Program-made: the position numbers and the translations under genes | The notes under the pieces: generated by a model | The model's database searches: none | Told to the model about the DNA's origin: nothing | Seen by the model: the letters and a program-made list of their open reading frames with translations, nothing else | In this document: positions 33,233 to 43,911 of the stretch, piece after piece | Position numbering within the stretch: position 1 is the stretch's first letter | How the letters are laid out: each line of letters begins with the position of its first letter | Source: Mucidula mucida | Lineage: Eukaryota > Basidiomycota > Agaricomycetes > Agaricales > Physalacriaceae | NCBI GenBank assembly: GCA_015501055.1 | Contig: JADNYV010000150.1 | Coordinates: forward strand, 1-64,000 | DNA length: 64,000 nt | Direction of reading: 5' to 3'

Positions 33233-34285
33233 CATGTCCGCTGCTGGTTCTGAACTCGTCATATGAGAAGTAAGTATTTCATGACCGTCCGCTGTGTCTA
33301 TTTCATGAGTGGTCATAGATTATCCCGGAGATATGTATATTTTCACGGTGCGTTCTTGTCTCGAACATGAAATTATCTTTTGAACTTAGAGCTACTATTC
33401 GTTCAGACCATTCAAGCGAGCAGGGTTCCTTCCATGGGGTGGACGGTCCACGGCATTCCGGTTGTCCACGGGAGACGTGTGGGTGCTGGCTTCCACACCA
33501 CTCACGGAAGGCGTATCCCGATGCGAAGCTTGTCGTCGTAGACCGCCTGCTCAAGGAGAAGCAGCCTGAAGGGCTGGAAGTTGCAGGTGGTATGAGCCTA
33601 TCGTTAACCGTATCTGCGATATCTACTGAACCTGTCTAGTGTATGGCGTCGATCCAGAAGGGACCGAGTATGGCTTTGAGCCGGAAGTAATGCTACTATC
33701 CGCATCATTTCAACATAGCTTAATCATGTTTCATAGATCAAAGCCTTGTAGGTCGTCGGACATCATTTAGCTATTTTCTCTCAGAACAGGACCATAGATA
33801 CTTTTCCGGTTTCGGCAATCAGGACGTCGCCTTCTATCACATTGCATCGAAGACGCTCATAGTCGCCGACCTTTTGTTCAACCTCCCTGGTACAGAGCAG
33901 GTGTGGACAGCCAGGTTCCAGTATACACTACACCTACGTTATCATCGTTCGACTTAGTACTCTAAGAGCACGGAGTCATCAAAAATTCCCTTGGTCGACA
34001 AGATTGATCCATACGGAGGTCTACAGAAACGTATGTTGTGGGCTTTAGGAAAGAATAAAGAGTGCGCCCTCGCGTCTTCCTTATTTTAGGCTGACTTGGA
34101 GCACAGAGCCATGCGGCGCGATGCCCGCACTGTGTCTGAATGGGATATCCAGAGAATCATCATGTATCATGGTGTACGTGTCTCTTTCCGTTCGCCGAGT
34201 AATTCATTCAGAGATCTTTCAGGACCTAATTGAAGAGGACGCGTGCAAGGCGTGGAAGGCCGCTTATGCGAAGTATCTGGTCTAG
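33233..34285 (+). pseudogene. DUF4336-like protein relic
   Basis: Starts MSAAGSELVI and then meets TGA where the family has Arg (an apparent C-to-T change). Later exons are recognisable: PFKRAGFLPWGGRSTAFRL, WVLASTPLTE, AYPDAKLVVVDRLLKEKQPE, GVYGVDPEGTEYGFEPE, YFSGFGNQDVAFYHIASKTL, ADLLFNLPGTEQ, and the C-terminal EWDIQRIIMYHG plus ACKAWKAAYAKYLV. Between TPLTE and AYPDAK a segment of roughly 35 residues expected from the family is missing, with a frame change at the join. DUF4336 proteins resemble metallo-beta-lactamase folds, and their function is unknown. Family assignment is from memory of the motif order; the gene is broken at the start and in the middle. Confidence 0.65.
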
Positions 34286-35580
34286 GTGCAAATACTGTAG
34301 TGTTTCAACCGCAAATTCACATAACGGGTCACGGGGGTCTTTGAAGTGAAGCTATATATACATCATAACGGGTCACGGACCACTTTGGTCAGGCACGAGC
34401 CTCCAAATAAGGAAATTTCAGGTCCCGCTATAAGCGGAACTGTCCAAAAAAGGAAATTTAAGGGTCTGTGAAGCTGTTCGCTGTAACTTCAGACCATAAT
34501 GGGTCACAGGCTGTGAAGTTACGGTCGAAACGCTACAGTACCTCTGGTTTCTGGTTCTCTTCTATGACAGTTAATCGTTAATTCTTTACTACCTTGTTTG
34601 TACTTTAGTTTCTTTGTCTACCATTCCCTGACATGTCTGTCGTGGCATTTCAGGCGCTCGATGGATCAAGTCATTGATAACTTGCGAAGCGGTGTACACT
34701 GTATGATATTCGCGAAAGCCTTCCATGATGTCGTCAAATACCGTTCTGAACAAGTTGCGCGAGTCTCACCGACTGGGATGAAACATGACTTGCACAAAAA
34801 CTCTTCAATAGTCGGAAGACTCAATAAGCCTTCAATTCAGATTTCATGGAATAAAATGTGATTAGATCATTAGACTTTTTGTCACGTTGCAGAACAGCTT
34901 GCGCAAACAACATTCGGCTATTGCGGCAGACTCCATCACGTTTCCCACAAGACGCTCATCACAGAAGAGCTACTCCGCATCTTTCTTTGCCCATCGCCGC
35001 TGAAAGCCTGTATCGATCTCTTCTCGTTCTGCGTCCCGAAAGCTTCCTGGCATTTCACGACCCTATGGCTTGACCGCGACAATGTAAGATAAGGCATATT
35101 TTTTGCTCGTTCGCGTCTTCTTCGCGACATCCGTCTCGGATGGTTCCTTACCTCCAGCTCACCTTGTTTTAAGGGGGCTGCCAGTCTCGAAGGCCCGTAC
35201 ACAACGGACTCCTTGACCGCAAATGAAAAGGGGGTTTCTTCTAAACACTGTGCTGGACTGCGAAATGTAAAGATTGCTGGATAAACTGGTTCTATACGTC
35301 GTGGCATCTGTATAATGTGGTAACACGGATCGTTCGACCTCGTCATATCTAGCGAGGCCGTTTCACTTCCGCCAGAACCAGTAGGCGTGTATTGTTATAT
35401 GGGACATGTCCTACTCGACTGCTACTGGCCTTTCGCATGGAGAGCTATTACTTCCAGTCTCTTGTCCCGTTATTATCTGCTCAGGAACCTCGCTGACTTG
35501 TCTATCGTGCGTTGTATTGTCCTCCTTCGCTCCTCCCTCAACGAGTTCTTCCCTCCGTTTCCGGCAATCTGACGTTCGCG
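34286..35580. other. Intergenic with repeated GGGTCAC motifs
   Basis: CATAACGGGTCACGG (34362), ATAACGGGTCACGGG (34321) and CATAATGGGTCACAGG (34495) recur within 190 bp. GTAACTTCA...TGTGAAGTTAC (34481-34524) forms an imperfect inverted repeat. The rest (34600-35580) has only motif-free open frames. Confidence 0.4.
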
Positions 35581-36671
35581 TCAACGAACGGTAGTATCGT
35601 CGCCCAAAGGCGCGACCGTAGCGGATACAATACTCCATCCCGATGGATCGGATTGATTCATCTGCTCTCCCAACTTCGCGAAGTCCTCCCACCACCACCG
35701 ATTCATTTCGTCAAATGGGCTCACGCCTCGCGGAGACACGCGTTGCAACCACGGCTTATCCGCCAAGATGTAGTGTACGCACCGTACCTCGTCGTCACTC
35801 CATAGCTGCGGGTGTATGACCTTGAGTGTCCGCAGAGCGTTGTAGTACCAAGGGAGGGGTTTCCAGGCACCCCTAAAGTGCTCACTCAAGAGGTCCTGGT
35901 CGGGAAAATAGTACTTTTCGACATGGCACGTTGCCAAGCGGCTCAAAAGACCGAACGCAAGGTCGGAGGAGGGGTTGAGGACGACAAGGCCAGAATTGAG
36001 TTCTGAGTAAGGACGCGGCTTTCCCGGGCTCCATACAGGCGGTGGTGACTGTGGAGTGCTTACTACAGTATGGGGGCAGTTGTCAGGAATCCTGTTGAGA
36101 TTGAAGCCGCGTTCTTCATAGGCCGAGAAGAATAGGAGGCGTACCAGTCGGGAGGGTAGTGCGGCCGCTTGCGAGGGTTGCATGCGCATACATGTGCTGC
36201 GGCGATCTCGTTGGGCCCCAGGTCCATGTCCATGAGCTCGTCCATGTTTCTCCGCACAACCATGTCCGCATCCAAGAGTACAACTCGCTAAAGGGACGCG
36301 TCAATCTAGTCACTACATAGAGAGGTAAACTCACATCGTATTCGACAAGTTCAAACACGCTTTGGAACCTGTAATCAATAGGCCATTTTGAGACGGACGG
36401 TGAATGCTCACCGAATCTTTGACCATGTATCCGAGAATCGCGCGTCGGTCATGTCGAAGCTCTCTCGACCGCTTCCTGGCCGTATGCTTCTGATGTCTAC
36501 CATCTTTAGACCTCTCTTCTTGAGTATTCTTCGCGCGTCTTCGGGTAAAGTCTCCGTGACCATCACAACAAACGGATATTTCGTCCTCGCAGCGCGAAGC
36601 CCGTAATCCACAACAAGAAGGCCGGCTAGGTAGTCGCGCTTGGAAAGCAAAGAAACCCAGGCAGCCTTCAT
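35581..36671 (-). CDS. GT8 family glycosyltransferase (glycogenin/galactinol synthase-like)
   Basis: Four exons: 36671-36412, 36368-36335, 36287-36145 and 36091-35581, giving 315 residues with consistent phases. The start at 36671 (MKAAWVSLLSKRDYLAG) fits the family N-terminus; an upstream in-frame ATG at 36800 would add a non-conserved tail across a TATA-like TTTATAAG. The N-terminal Rossmann-like nucleotide-sugar fold is followed by FELVEYDRVVLLDADMVVRR, where DAD is the metal/UDP-binding DxD motif. CNPRKRPHYP, YSELNSGLVVLNPS, FPDQDLLSEHF and LPWYYNALRTL follow, all typical of fungal GT8 enzymes. It lacks a signal peptide, so a cytosolic UDP-sugar transferase is likely. The acceptor is unknown. 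Confidence 0.85.
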
Positions 36672-39600
36672 AGTTTCTAGGGAAAGTGGAATTGGTAGAA
36701 GGATGAAACTGGGCGGGTACATCCACTTATAAAGCCCCGAGTGTGTGTCTGTTGGTGGCGCGAACAGGATTAAGACACCCCTTGTAACTGCTGATCTCAT
36801 CTCCGATCGCCGTCGTTTCCGCTAAAACAGTCAAGACTGGTCCGGATGGCAGCACTATCTCACCACATCGCAGTAGGCACATTACATGCCAGCTTGCCTT
36901 AAAACCTTCACACTCTCCGCTGGATCATGGTCCGATCACACCGAAGTTTGACCAGGAAAAAACTCGTGTTCAGGCTACCATCGACCCATGATGTGCCCAC
37001 ATCAATAGTAGGACTCCGACCGGTGAATTTGCGAATGGAGAGAGTGGGCGAGGAACGGCGAGTACGGAAATCGGCTACAGCATACATAGCGTACTGGAAA
37101 GTGTCAATCATGCTTCATCATGATTAACCCTTCGCATTCCCATGCTCGAAGTGATCTTGGACAGCGAGTCCCGACCTCTGCGTCATATATAGACGCCCTG
37201 AGCTTCAACCCTGACCATCGGTACCTCGCGCCGGGCACAATAGAATAGTCTACACGTGTAAATCCAGAACGTGGCGTTCTGGCGGAGTATTCTTAGATAT
37301 CTGTCACCGCATCTCTTTGAAAGTCGAGGTGAAGCACGAAACTCCATCATTATTATGCTCATCACATAGAGCCGAGCTTCATTAATGAACGCCTTACTCG
37401 CCTCCATTTAAATTTGAAATAGACCAAAGCCTCGTAAATGAACACAAGCCGACTGTTGGAGATTGATGTGAACGCTGGGGTTCTGTTCCGGCCATGTTTT
37501 AACGGCGTTCGAATCTATATATGATAACGAAATATACGCCTTCGGGGTTATGGACATGCCAGCATGCGGGCATCGTAACACTTGCCAAGACGCCTGTTTG
37601 GATAGCTATCTATCGATGGCGACCGAAGGTTGTTTCGAGTCGGACAGCACGTTTATTTCATTGAACTCAAAGTATCAAGGACTTGACTGTGCCTTGTTCT
37701 AAACGCTGCGTTTTTCCCCGAGCACACATGCACGAGCCAGTTTCTGACAGCCTGTCAATCCCAACGCCGGGACTCGAAATAATAGATAGACTGCGAGGAA
37801 CAGACGGATGTTTACTGCATACGGGAAACGTAGTCTGGAGCTGCGACGAGTTCCGTTGATAGTAGGAACGAGACCGAGTGAGGGTAGACGAGAGTGTCTA
37901 TACTCTGCTAGCTGACGAAAGCAGCAATCACAGTTCACCCCGACCCGGACGATTCATCCACGTATTGCCGCTGCTGTCAGTAGTCGTGTCTTCTATGATA
38001 GCCTGATCAACGAAGGTTTAGCCTCCGGGAGGATCGATGGAACAGTAGGCCTTACGTAGAGATGGTTAAATCCAAATGGCGTGTAACCGGGAAGGTCACT
38101 GAGACAGAATTAAAAATCAACTCATGAGAGGGTGTAAGGAAATCTGACTTGATGTTTACAGCGTTCGTGCGGATCTGACACCTGGGTTACATTAATTCAC
38201 GGAAAACGAGAGAAGGACTCAGCATACGCTGATTGATCAACGTGCTTCGTAGCATCATAGTCGAGTGCTGTGAAACAATCAGCCTGGTTTTGCCTAGGCG
38301 TTCAAAAAGTGACACACCGCATGCGCTACCACCCGGTTCGTGCATTCCTCGCTGTCTGTCGAGCTTCTCCGCGAACTCGGGGTGGGAAGACCACGTTGTT
38401 GTTCACGACGTCGGCATCTCTCGCAGCGCCTTCATTCTGGAGAGGCATGCACATTTGTATCTGCGCATTGCGCACTACATCTTTTAGCTGATCGATAACA
38501 GACTCCAGGGTGTCTTAAAGCGACAGACGTTAGTGTAAGCGGAGACATAATAAGCCTACGGCCAATAATGTGCTGATGTGCAGCACCTATTTGGAAACAT
38601 TGTAAGCAGAGTCATATCTTCCCATGTAGAAACGCGTACGAATAGAAACATGTTAGTATTGTTCGGGTCATCATCGTCGAGCTCAGGATTGAGACTCTCT
38701 GGCAAGACTCCCACTCGGCCCTGGGCATTTGTCGACTCGGTAGTCACTACTTGCTGAATACCGATTCGACGAGGTGTGCTAGATATCACGTCAGACCGTG
38801 GACCACAGAGGAAAAAAGACATTACCCTTAATTAGCATCAGCGTCGAGACCAGGTAAGGGACGCTGTCAATTTCTGTCCCCACGAAAGTGACACAGTCCG
38901 CTGGCAGTCCTCTATGATACACTCGATTTCGGCGTCTGGAAGACTACTGCGGGCTGTCCGTCGGACAATGGCCTACACGAGCCTTAAGATGAAGACCCTT
39001 GTCGTAAAGCTGTATAACTTTCGCCTGTCCACCATTTCGTAAACGGTGAGCCAACGTCGTGTCCGAGAATAAGACTATCTTCTCGTTGAAATGTGTCACT
39101 TCCTTCTAGAGGTATATCCATTCACATCTGCAAGATCAGCGGAGAGATGAATTCTGAAGAAACGCAGCTTCAAGTCCGGCCCTACTATGCTGCCACCAAC
39201 ATAGTGAGAGACAAGGCAATCTCTGATATTCAGGACGTACTGACGTCGCCAGCTGTTTCGTCCCTTTTACCCAGTCGTATGAAGTTCAGGAAGAAGAGCC
39301 GGAAATCGTCTTGAACGGGTTGTCCCAAAAGGGACCGATTCATGTGACCGAGGACCCTTCCGGACCTCTTTCTGACCAGGGATGCTCCTGGACGACCCAA
39401 GTCTTCCCCCTTCCATACACTGCCCGAAGAGGCTTACAGCGTCTATGATATTCGCGACCTGCCCGATGTCGTACCGTTTATCGTTTACTCGTGCATGGGC
39501 AGAGCGCTCTCATGAGAACGGACGAAAGTAAGGTGCTTAACGTTGTAGTAACATACGTGGTCCTCTACTAATGCTTGGCTATCAGTGTCGGCGCTTTACT

Positions 39601-40794
39601 TTATTTCGCTTACGCCGATACGACAGGTTCGCTTCTGATTTCCAACGGGCGCGACGAATTGGCGACAAACGCTTGGTTTCATTCAGTTAGTAATCCGGAA
39701 TGTCGTTGACCTGAAAGGAAGGCACGGAATATACTCTAGCCTTCCCTGAGCATACTGGGCGTGCACATTACTTAGGCGTTGGTATAGAAGGTGTAGGACC
39801 CCGAAGAAACACATTTGAACCGCTTAGCGGGTTGACTTGAGCGCGTTTCCTTCCTTCCATCCTTGCCATTACCTCCTTTGGTCGTGCCCATAAGACAATG
39901 GACAAGTGTCTTGTTTCCTCCTATCTTCACGTTTATGGTGCACCAACATCTGGACTCTCTTTCGTATTCTGAAAAGCCCCTTAGGCGCCTTCGCTGCATG
40001 TACCGAGACGTACACAATAGAAATCTTTCTCCCTAAGCGACCTTACTAGTTTGTCAGTGGCACCACATGAATCCTCATTACCCGGAAGGCGTCTATCTCC
40101 TCAATTCTCGTGACGTTGACTGGCATGGTGGTCGACGACAACTACACGTTCCTAGATGGAGTAAGGCACTCCTTTTTCGAAAAGCCAAACTCTGGCGCCT
40201 GAATATCTTTGCCTAGGACTACACCGCTTGCAGTGTAAACCCGCGTCAACTTTACCACTGCTCTCGTTGAATATGTGCCTACCTCTGTTGTGTTCACTTA
40301 GATCTCATCAGTTTCTCACATGTACTCTATCTGAGACCGGCGCCTACGGCTGCTCTCAAAATCTGCAGTATCTGCCTACTGTAAGTTGGTTTCTCTCTGT
40401 TCTCTGGCAAGAAACACGCATGACTAGAGGTCTACGACGATTGCCGCGTGTCCAGAGGATACCCGTACAACTGCTTCATCACATCCCCCGATGACGACGA
40501 TGATTGCTCGCGTACGGGCTTTTGTACCTACACGATGACGATAGTTGAGCAGCCATGGGAGTCGGGTCTCCGTTTGAATTTGTCTTGGAGCTTGAGTCGA
40601 AGAGTCGATGTAGGAAATGATGTCGCGTCGCCGTCGACAGGAATACATCTGATTTGTGATAGGAAGACAAAGGCCATTGTGTATTTGATTCGCGTGATCT
40701 GTCAGTGGCACAACAAGCGAACAAAGGGATCTGCTGATTGTTTATGTATATTCTCGTCTTTCATCCTTGCACCAATACACTCACCACAGAAAGC
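36672..40794. other. Gene-poor stretch with isolated exon-like frames
   Basis: No gene could be assembled over about 4 kb. Possible exon relics are 38822-38556 minus (PRRIGIQQVVTTESTNAQGR), 39120-39310 plus (SIHICKISGEMNSEETQ), 39430-39510 plus (EEAYSVYDIRDLPDVVPF) and 40446-40640 plus (GYPYNCFITSPDDDDDC). They lack consistent splice partners and recognised domains. Decayed genes are the likeliest source. Confidence 0.35.
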
Positions 40795-41387
40795 ATGTCG
40801 TCCGCGGACAACAGTGCGTCTTCAAAATTGCTCATCCTCCTGATACTAATACAAAAGAATTCACAGCACATTGTTCTGTACGCGAAGTGTCAAAGACGTC
40901 GGACCCTTTAAGCGACGACCCATTTGTTTGCGAAGACGAGGATTTCAGACGTCGTACCGTCTTCAGCTCTCCTACTTCCCTGCGTTACAAACGCGATATC
41001 GATCTGACAAAAAAGCCCATATTCGCCCGCCATCCACTCTCGCCACCGGAAACATGTCAAGCAGCAATCATTCATTCCCTTCGTCGAGAGCTGAAAAGTG
41101 CGCGCTCATCAGAGAAAACTGCCCTACAGCGAGTGGCCAAGTTGGAGGAAGAGCTACGCCTTCGCACAGATGAAGGGTTCAGGAAGGTATTGAAAGAGAG
41201 AGACACTTTGAAGCGCCAGGAAAAGCTGTGGGAGAAGGAATGTCAGCTGGTATTGGAGGAACTGCAAATGGTGAAACGAAGGTTATATGATGCAGAGTTG
41301 AGGTTGCTTACAATGGATACTGAGGAGTTTTCAGAACCTCAGTCGGAGGAAGATCCGGTAGCGCATGAGGCCGAGATAAAAGAGTAA
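40795..41387 (+). CDS. Small coiled-coil protein of unknown function
   Basis: Two exons, 40795-40813 and 40867-41387, give 179 residues. The intron (GTGCGT...TACTAATAC...TTCACAG, 53 nt) has an ideal branch site, and the spliced start MSSADNTHCSVREVSKTSD joins the long open frame in phase. The N-terminal half is polar, with Asp/Glu and Arg patches (DPFVCEDEDFRRR). Residues about 85-160 form a coiled coil (SLRRELKSARSSEKTALQRV onward), and the tail is acidic. No family was recognised. An in-frame unspliced reading exists upstream but has no ATG. Confidence 0.65.
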
Positions 41388-41469
41388 CGAGTTATAGTAT
41401 TAGTCACCGTGACGAGGAACTGTTATTTACGCCACTCCTACATATTCCAAAGCGTGCTCCTCGTTACCG

Positions 41470-42075
41470 TCACCCATCAGCTAGATGGCGTTCGGTATGT
41501 CCCACGCGCCCACTGTTCGATGAGATTACCATATTAACCGGCCATCCACTGCCTAAATTCTCTGCCGTAGAAGCCTGTAGTATACCAGTGGACGCGAGCG
41601 CGCCCAATTTATTAAAGACAGCGGTAGAGACGTCGCTGATTCGCCTGCATAATTCTGCACCAAGGTTGCCTAAAAATAATGGGTAAATTGCGGGAGATTC
41701 GTACAGCAATGTACACGCACAGGCCAGTGGTCCAAGGACGCGAAAACTAGGCACGTTCGTCAAGAGGAAGCATCCAATCAAGAAAATGCAGTCGCGATGG
41801 GGTGCGCTACCAAGTGCGCATTTATAGCATTCACAATCATGACGCCAATCGGCATCGTCGATTAATCTGCGAACTAAATGCTCTGTCGCAGATGGAGTCA
41901 TTCCCCGGAGAACGCCAAGAACATTCTCGACGATAGGCCTTGTGGTATCGTCCTGATCCTGGCGTAGAAAGGTCGCCACTGTTCCTTCCATGTCCTCCAG
42001 TTGAAGCTCTGATAGCAACATTTCCTCTGATCCGGGAATTTTTGAATAGGAAGGAGGTTTTTCGAGTACAACCAT
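41470..42075 (-). CDS. Hypothetical protein with internal Cys-rich segment
   Basis: Single open frame of 201 residues on the minus strand, starting MVVLEKPPSYSKIPGSEEML. It has an acidic N-terminal third, a Cys/His cluster (DCECYKCALGSAPHRDC, about 80-97) and a hydrophobic middle (FLIGCFLLTNVPSF, LGPLACACTLLYE) that could be one or two helices. The codon pattern looks coding and no frame break is seen. No family was recognised. It converges with the 40795-41387 gene, the stops lying about 80 bp apart. Confidence 0.5.
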   Translation of the reverse strand: MVVLEKPPSYSKIPGSEEMLLSELQLEDMEGTVATFLRQDQDDTTRPIVENVLGVLRGMTPSATEHLVRRLIDDADWRHDCECYKCALGSAPHRDCIFLIGCFLLTNVPSFRVLGPLACACTLLYESPAIYPLFLGNLGAELCRRISDVSTAVFNKLGALASTGILQASTAENLGSGWPVNMVISSNSGRVGHTERHLADG

Positions 42076-42226
42076 GACTGCGGTGGTGAGTGGTCAAAAT
42101 GAATTCTTCGCACAATGAAGTGAAGAAGCCGCGCGCGCGAAAAGAAGGTCATGGGTGTTAAAGAAGAAGAAGATTTAGCTAAGAATAGTTGGCTCTCGAT
42201 GGCATGGGCAATCGCACCAATGATAA

Positions 42227-43244
42227 TTAAACCTGCGCCGCAAACACATCTGCCAGCTCTGCTATGGAGTGAATAATGACATCGACGAAGCCTCCCTCCA
42301 CTTTCGTCTTGACAGTGGACTCATGCTGCCTCTCTTCCCCGGAACGTGGAATGTACACAGTCTTCATGCCCACCTTGGCCGCCCCCTCGAGGTCATAGAG
42401 ATGTGCCGCAACCATCACGCATTTCTCTGGATTCCCGTCGAGCGAGAGGTGGTGCATTGCCCCGAGGTAGACCGCTGCGTTTCTGGAAACAATTGGTCAG
42501 TGATTCATGAGATATGCGAAGGCAATGTGACACTTACGGCTTGTAAGAGGCGAACATCTCTGCCGAAAATACGATGTCCCATGGGAGGCTGGCGAATTTA
42601 GCCTGTAGTGAGAAAGAAAGTAAGCACTGACAAGGATACGGTTTGAAGTTCACGCACCATATCCGCAAGCAAGCGGACGTTCCCGTTCGATAGCGAGCAG
42701 ATGAGGACATGACGCTTCAATGCGTTGAGACCTAGGACAGAATCCGGCCATCCTGTCTCGCGAATGAGAATACTAGCGGCGAATTATAACCCAGATATGA
42801 ACGTACCATGGAGGCGGTGCCATACCAAGTTGAGTTCAGCTCTCTGAGACTCATCTAAGATGGATCCAATATGCGACCAGCGAGGAGACGACAGCATCGA
42901 ATCAAGGATCTAGGCAACGTTATTCATTGCTCAAGCATAACACTAGGGTAATCATGCTCACGAACCTGTCTGTGCAGTTCGTCAACGCTTCTCGGTCCTT
43001 CTTCATTCGTGCCTTTGGCTATCCGCGCCCTATAGGTGGCGTCAGTACTAGTGTTATGGGACCGAAGATGGACGAACGTGTTCTCAAGATAACCCTTCCT
43101 CCATTCAATTGCGAATGCACTGTGCCAGTCAGAGTCGCCTTCTGGATTGGAAACCGGTAGCCGTTTCAGTTCTTCAACGACAGACCCATGCCAATCAACA
43201 ACTGTTCCAAAGACGTCGAATAAGACCGCCTCTACACCGTCCAT
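42227..43244 (-). CDS. Haloacid dehalogenase-like hydrolase (type II haloacid dehalogenase)
   Basis: Five exons: 43244-42966, 42909-42807, 42752-42658, 42602-42538 and 42482-42227, giving 265 residues with all phases consistent. The start at MDGVEAVLFDVFGTVVDW was chosen because the catalytic motif I (Asp nucleophile in DVFGTV) follows directly; an ATG 45 nt upstream adds a non-conserved tail. Motif II Ser is in ICSLSNGNVRLLADM, motif III Lys in MFASYKPNAAVYLGAM, and motif IV is near EKCVMVAAHLYDLEGAAKVG. These are the L-2-haloacid dehalogenase signatures. Such fungal proteins hydrolyse 2-haloacids or related substrates; the actual substrate is not deducible. The gene appears intact. Confidence 0.85.
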
Positions 43245-43911
43245 GATGGGGAAGGACAGGGTATGAGTCAGAGATCGGGCCGGAGGCACTCAACGGGCCT
43301 CTTTCGGCAAAATTCGCCTTTTTCCTAACTCTCACAGTGCTTTCACAAGCACGACACCCGATAAGATATATTTGTCTTTGGAGAGCATTGTATCTTACGC
43401 TGCATTAGCATCGTGCCTTAAGAGCATCTCACCTTTCAGGACGATTCTATGCTGAACGCGCCGGTAGACACTGATGGTCATCCCACATGCAAGGATTGCT
43501 GAAATCGTCAGTGCGCGTGGTAGGTTATCTTTATTTTCTGACGGTTGTTGATGCATTTAGGCATGCGCGGTCTATCCAGTACCTTTCATGGAAGAAGGTG
43601 CAACCCATGAGTGTTCGGTGCCTTCGTTTCTGATGAATCCTCGTCCCCAGTTATCACCTGCGCCTATCACGCAGGTTTCTTGAACACCCAAGGCATGCTC
43701 TGTCCTTACAGCATGACTCCTATTCATCTTTGATCAGAACATCATCACCTGGCATGTGCCTACCAACCGCCTCGAATGTCAAATGCATGTGTCGCATCTT
43801 ATCTAGACTATCAGCATACTGATACTCCTCTATCAGAACCCCGAAGTCCATCACCTGCCTGGACCTTATAACGCGCGCTCTACGCAATGCTGCGAATGAA
43901 GAACAAACACC
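43245..43911. other. Divergent promoter region of the dehalogenase and the sedolisin
   Basis: The two genes are divergently oriented across about 670 bp. GGACCTTATAACGCGC at 43861 lies about 45 bp before the sedolisin ATG and may be its TATA box. No gene lies between. Confidence 0.4.
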
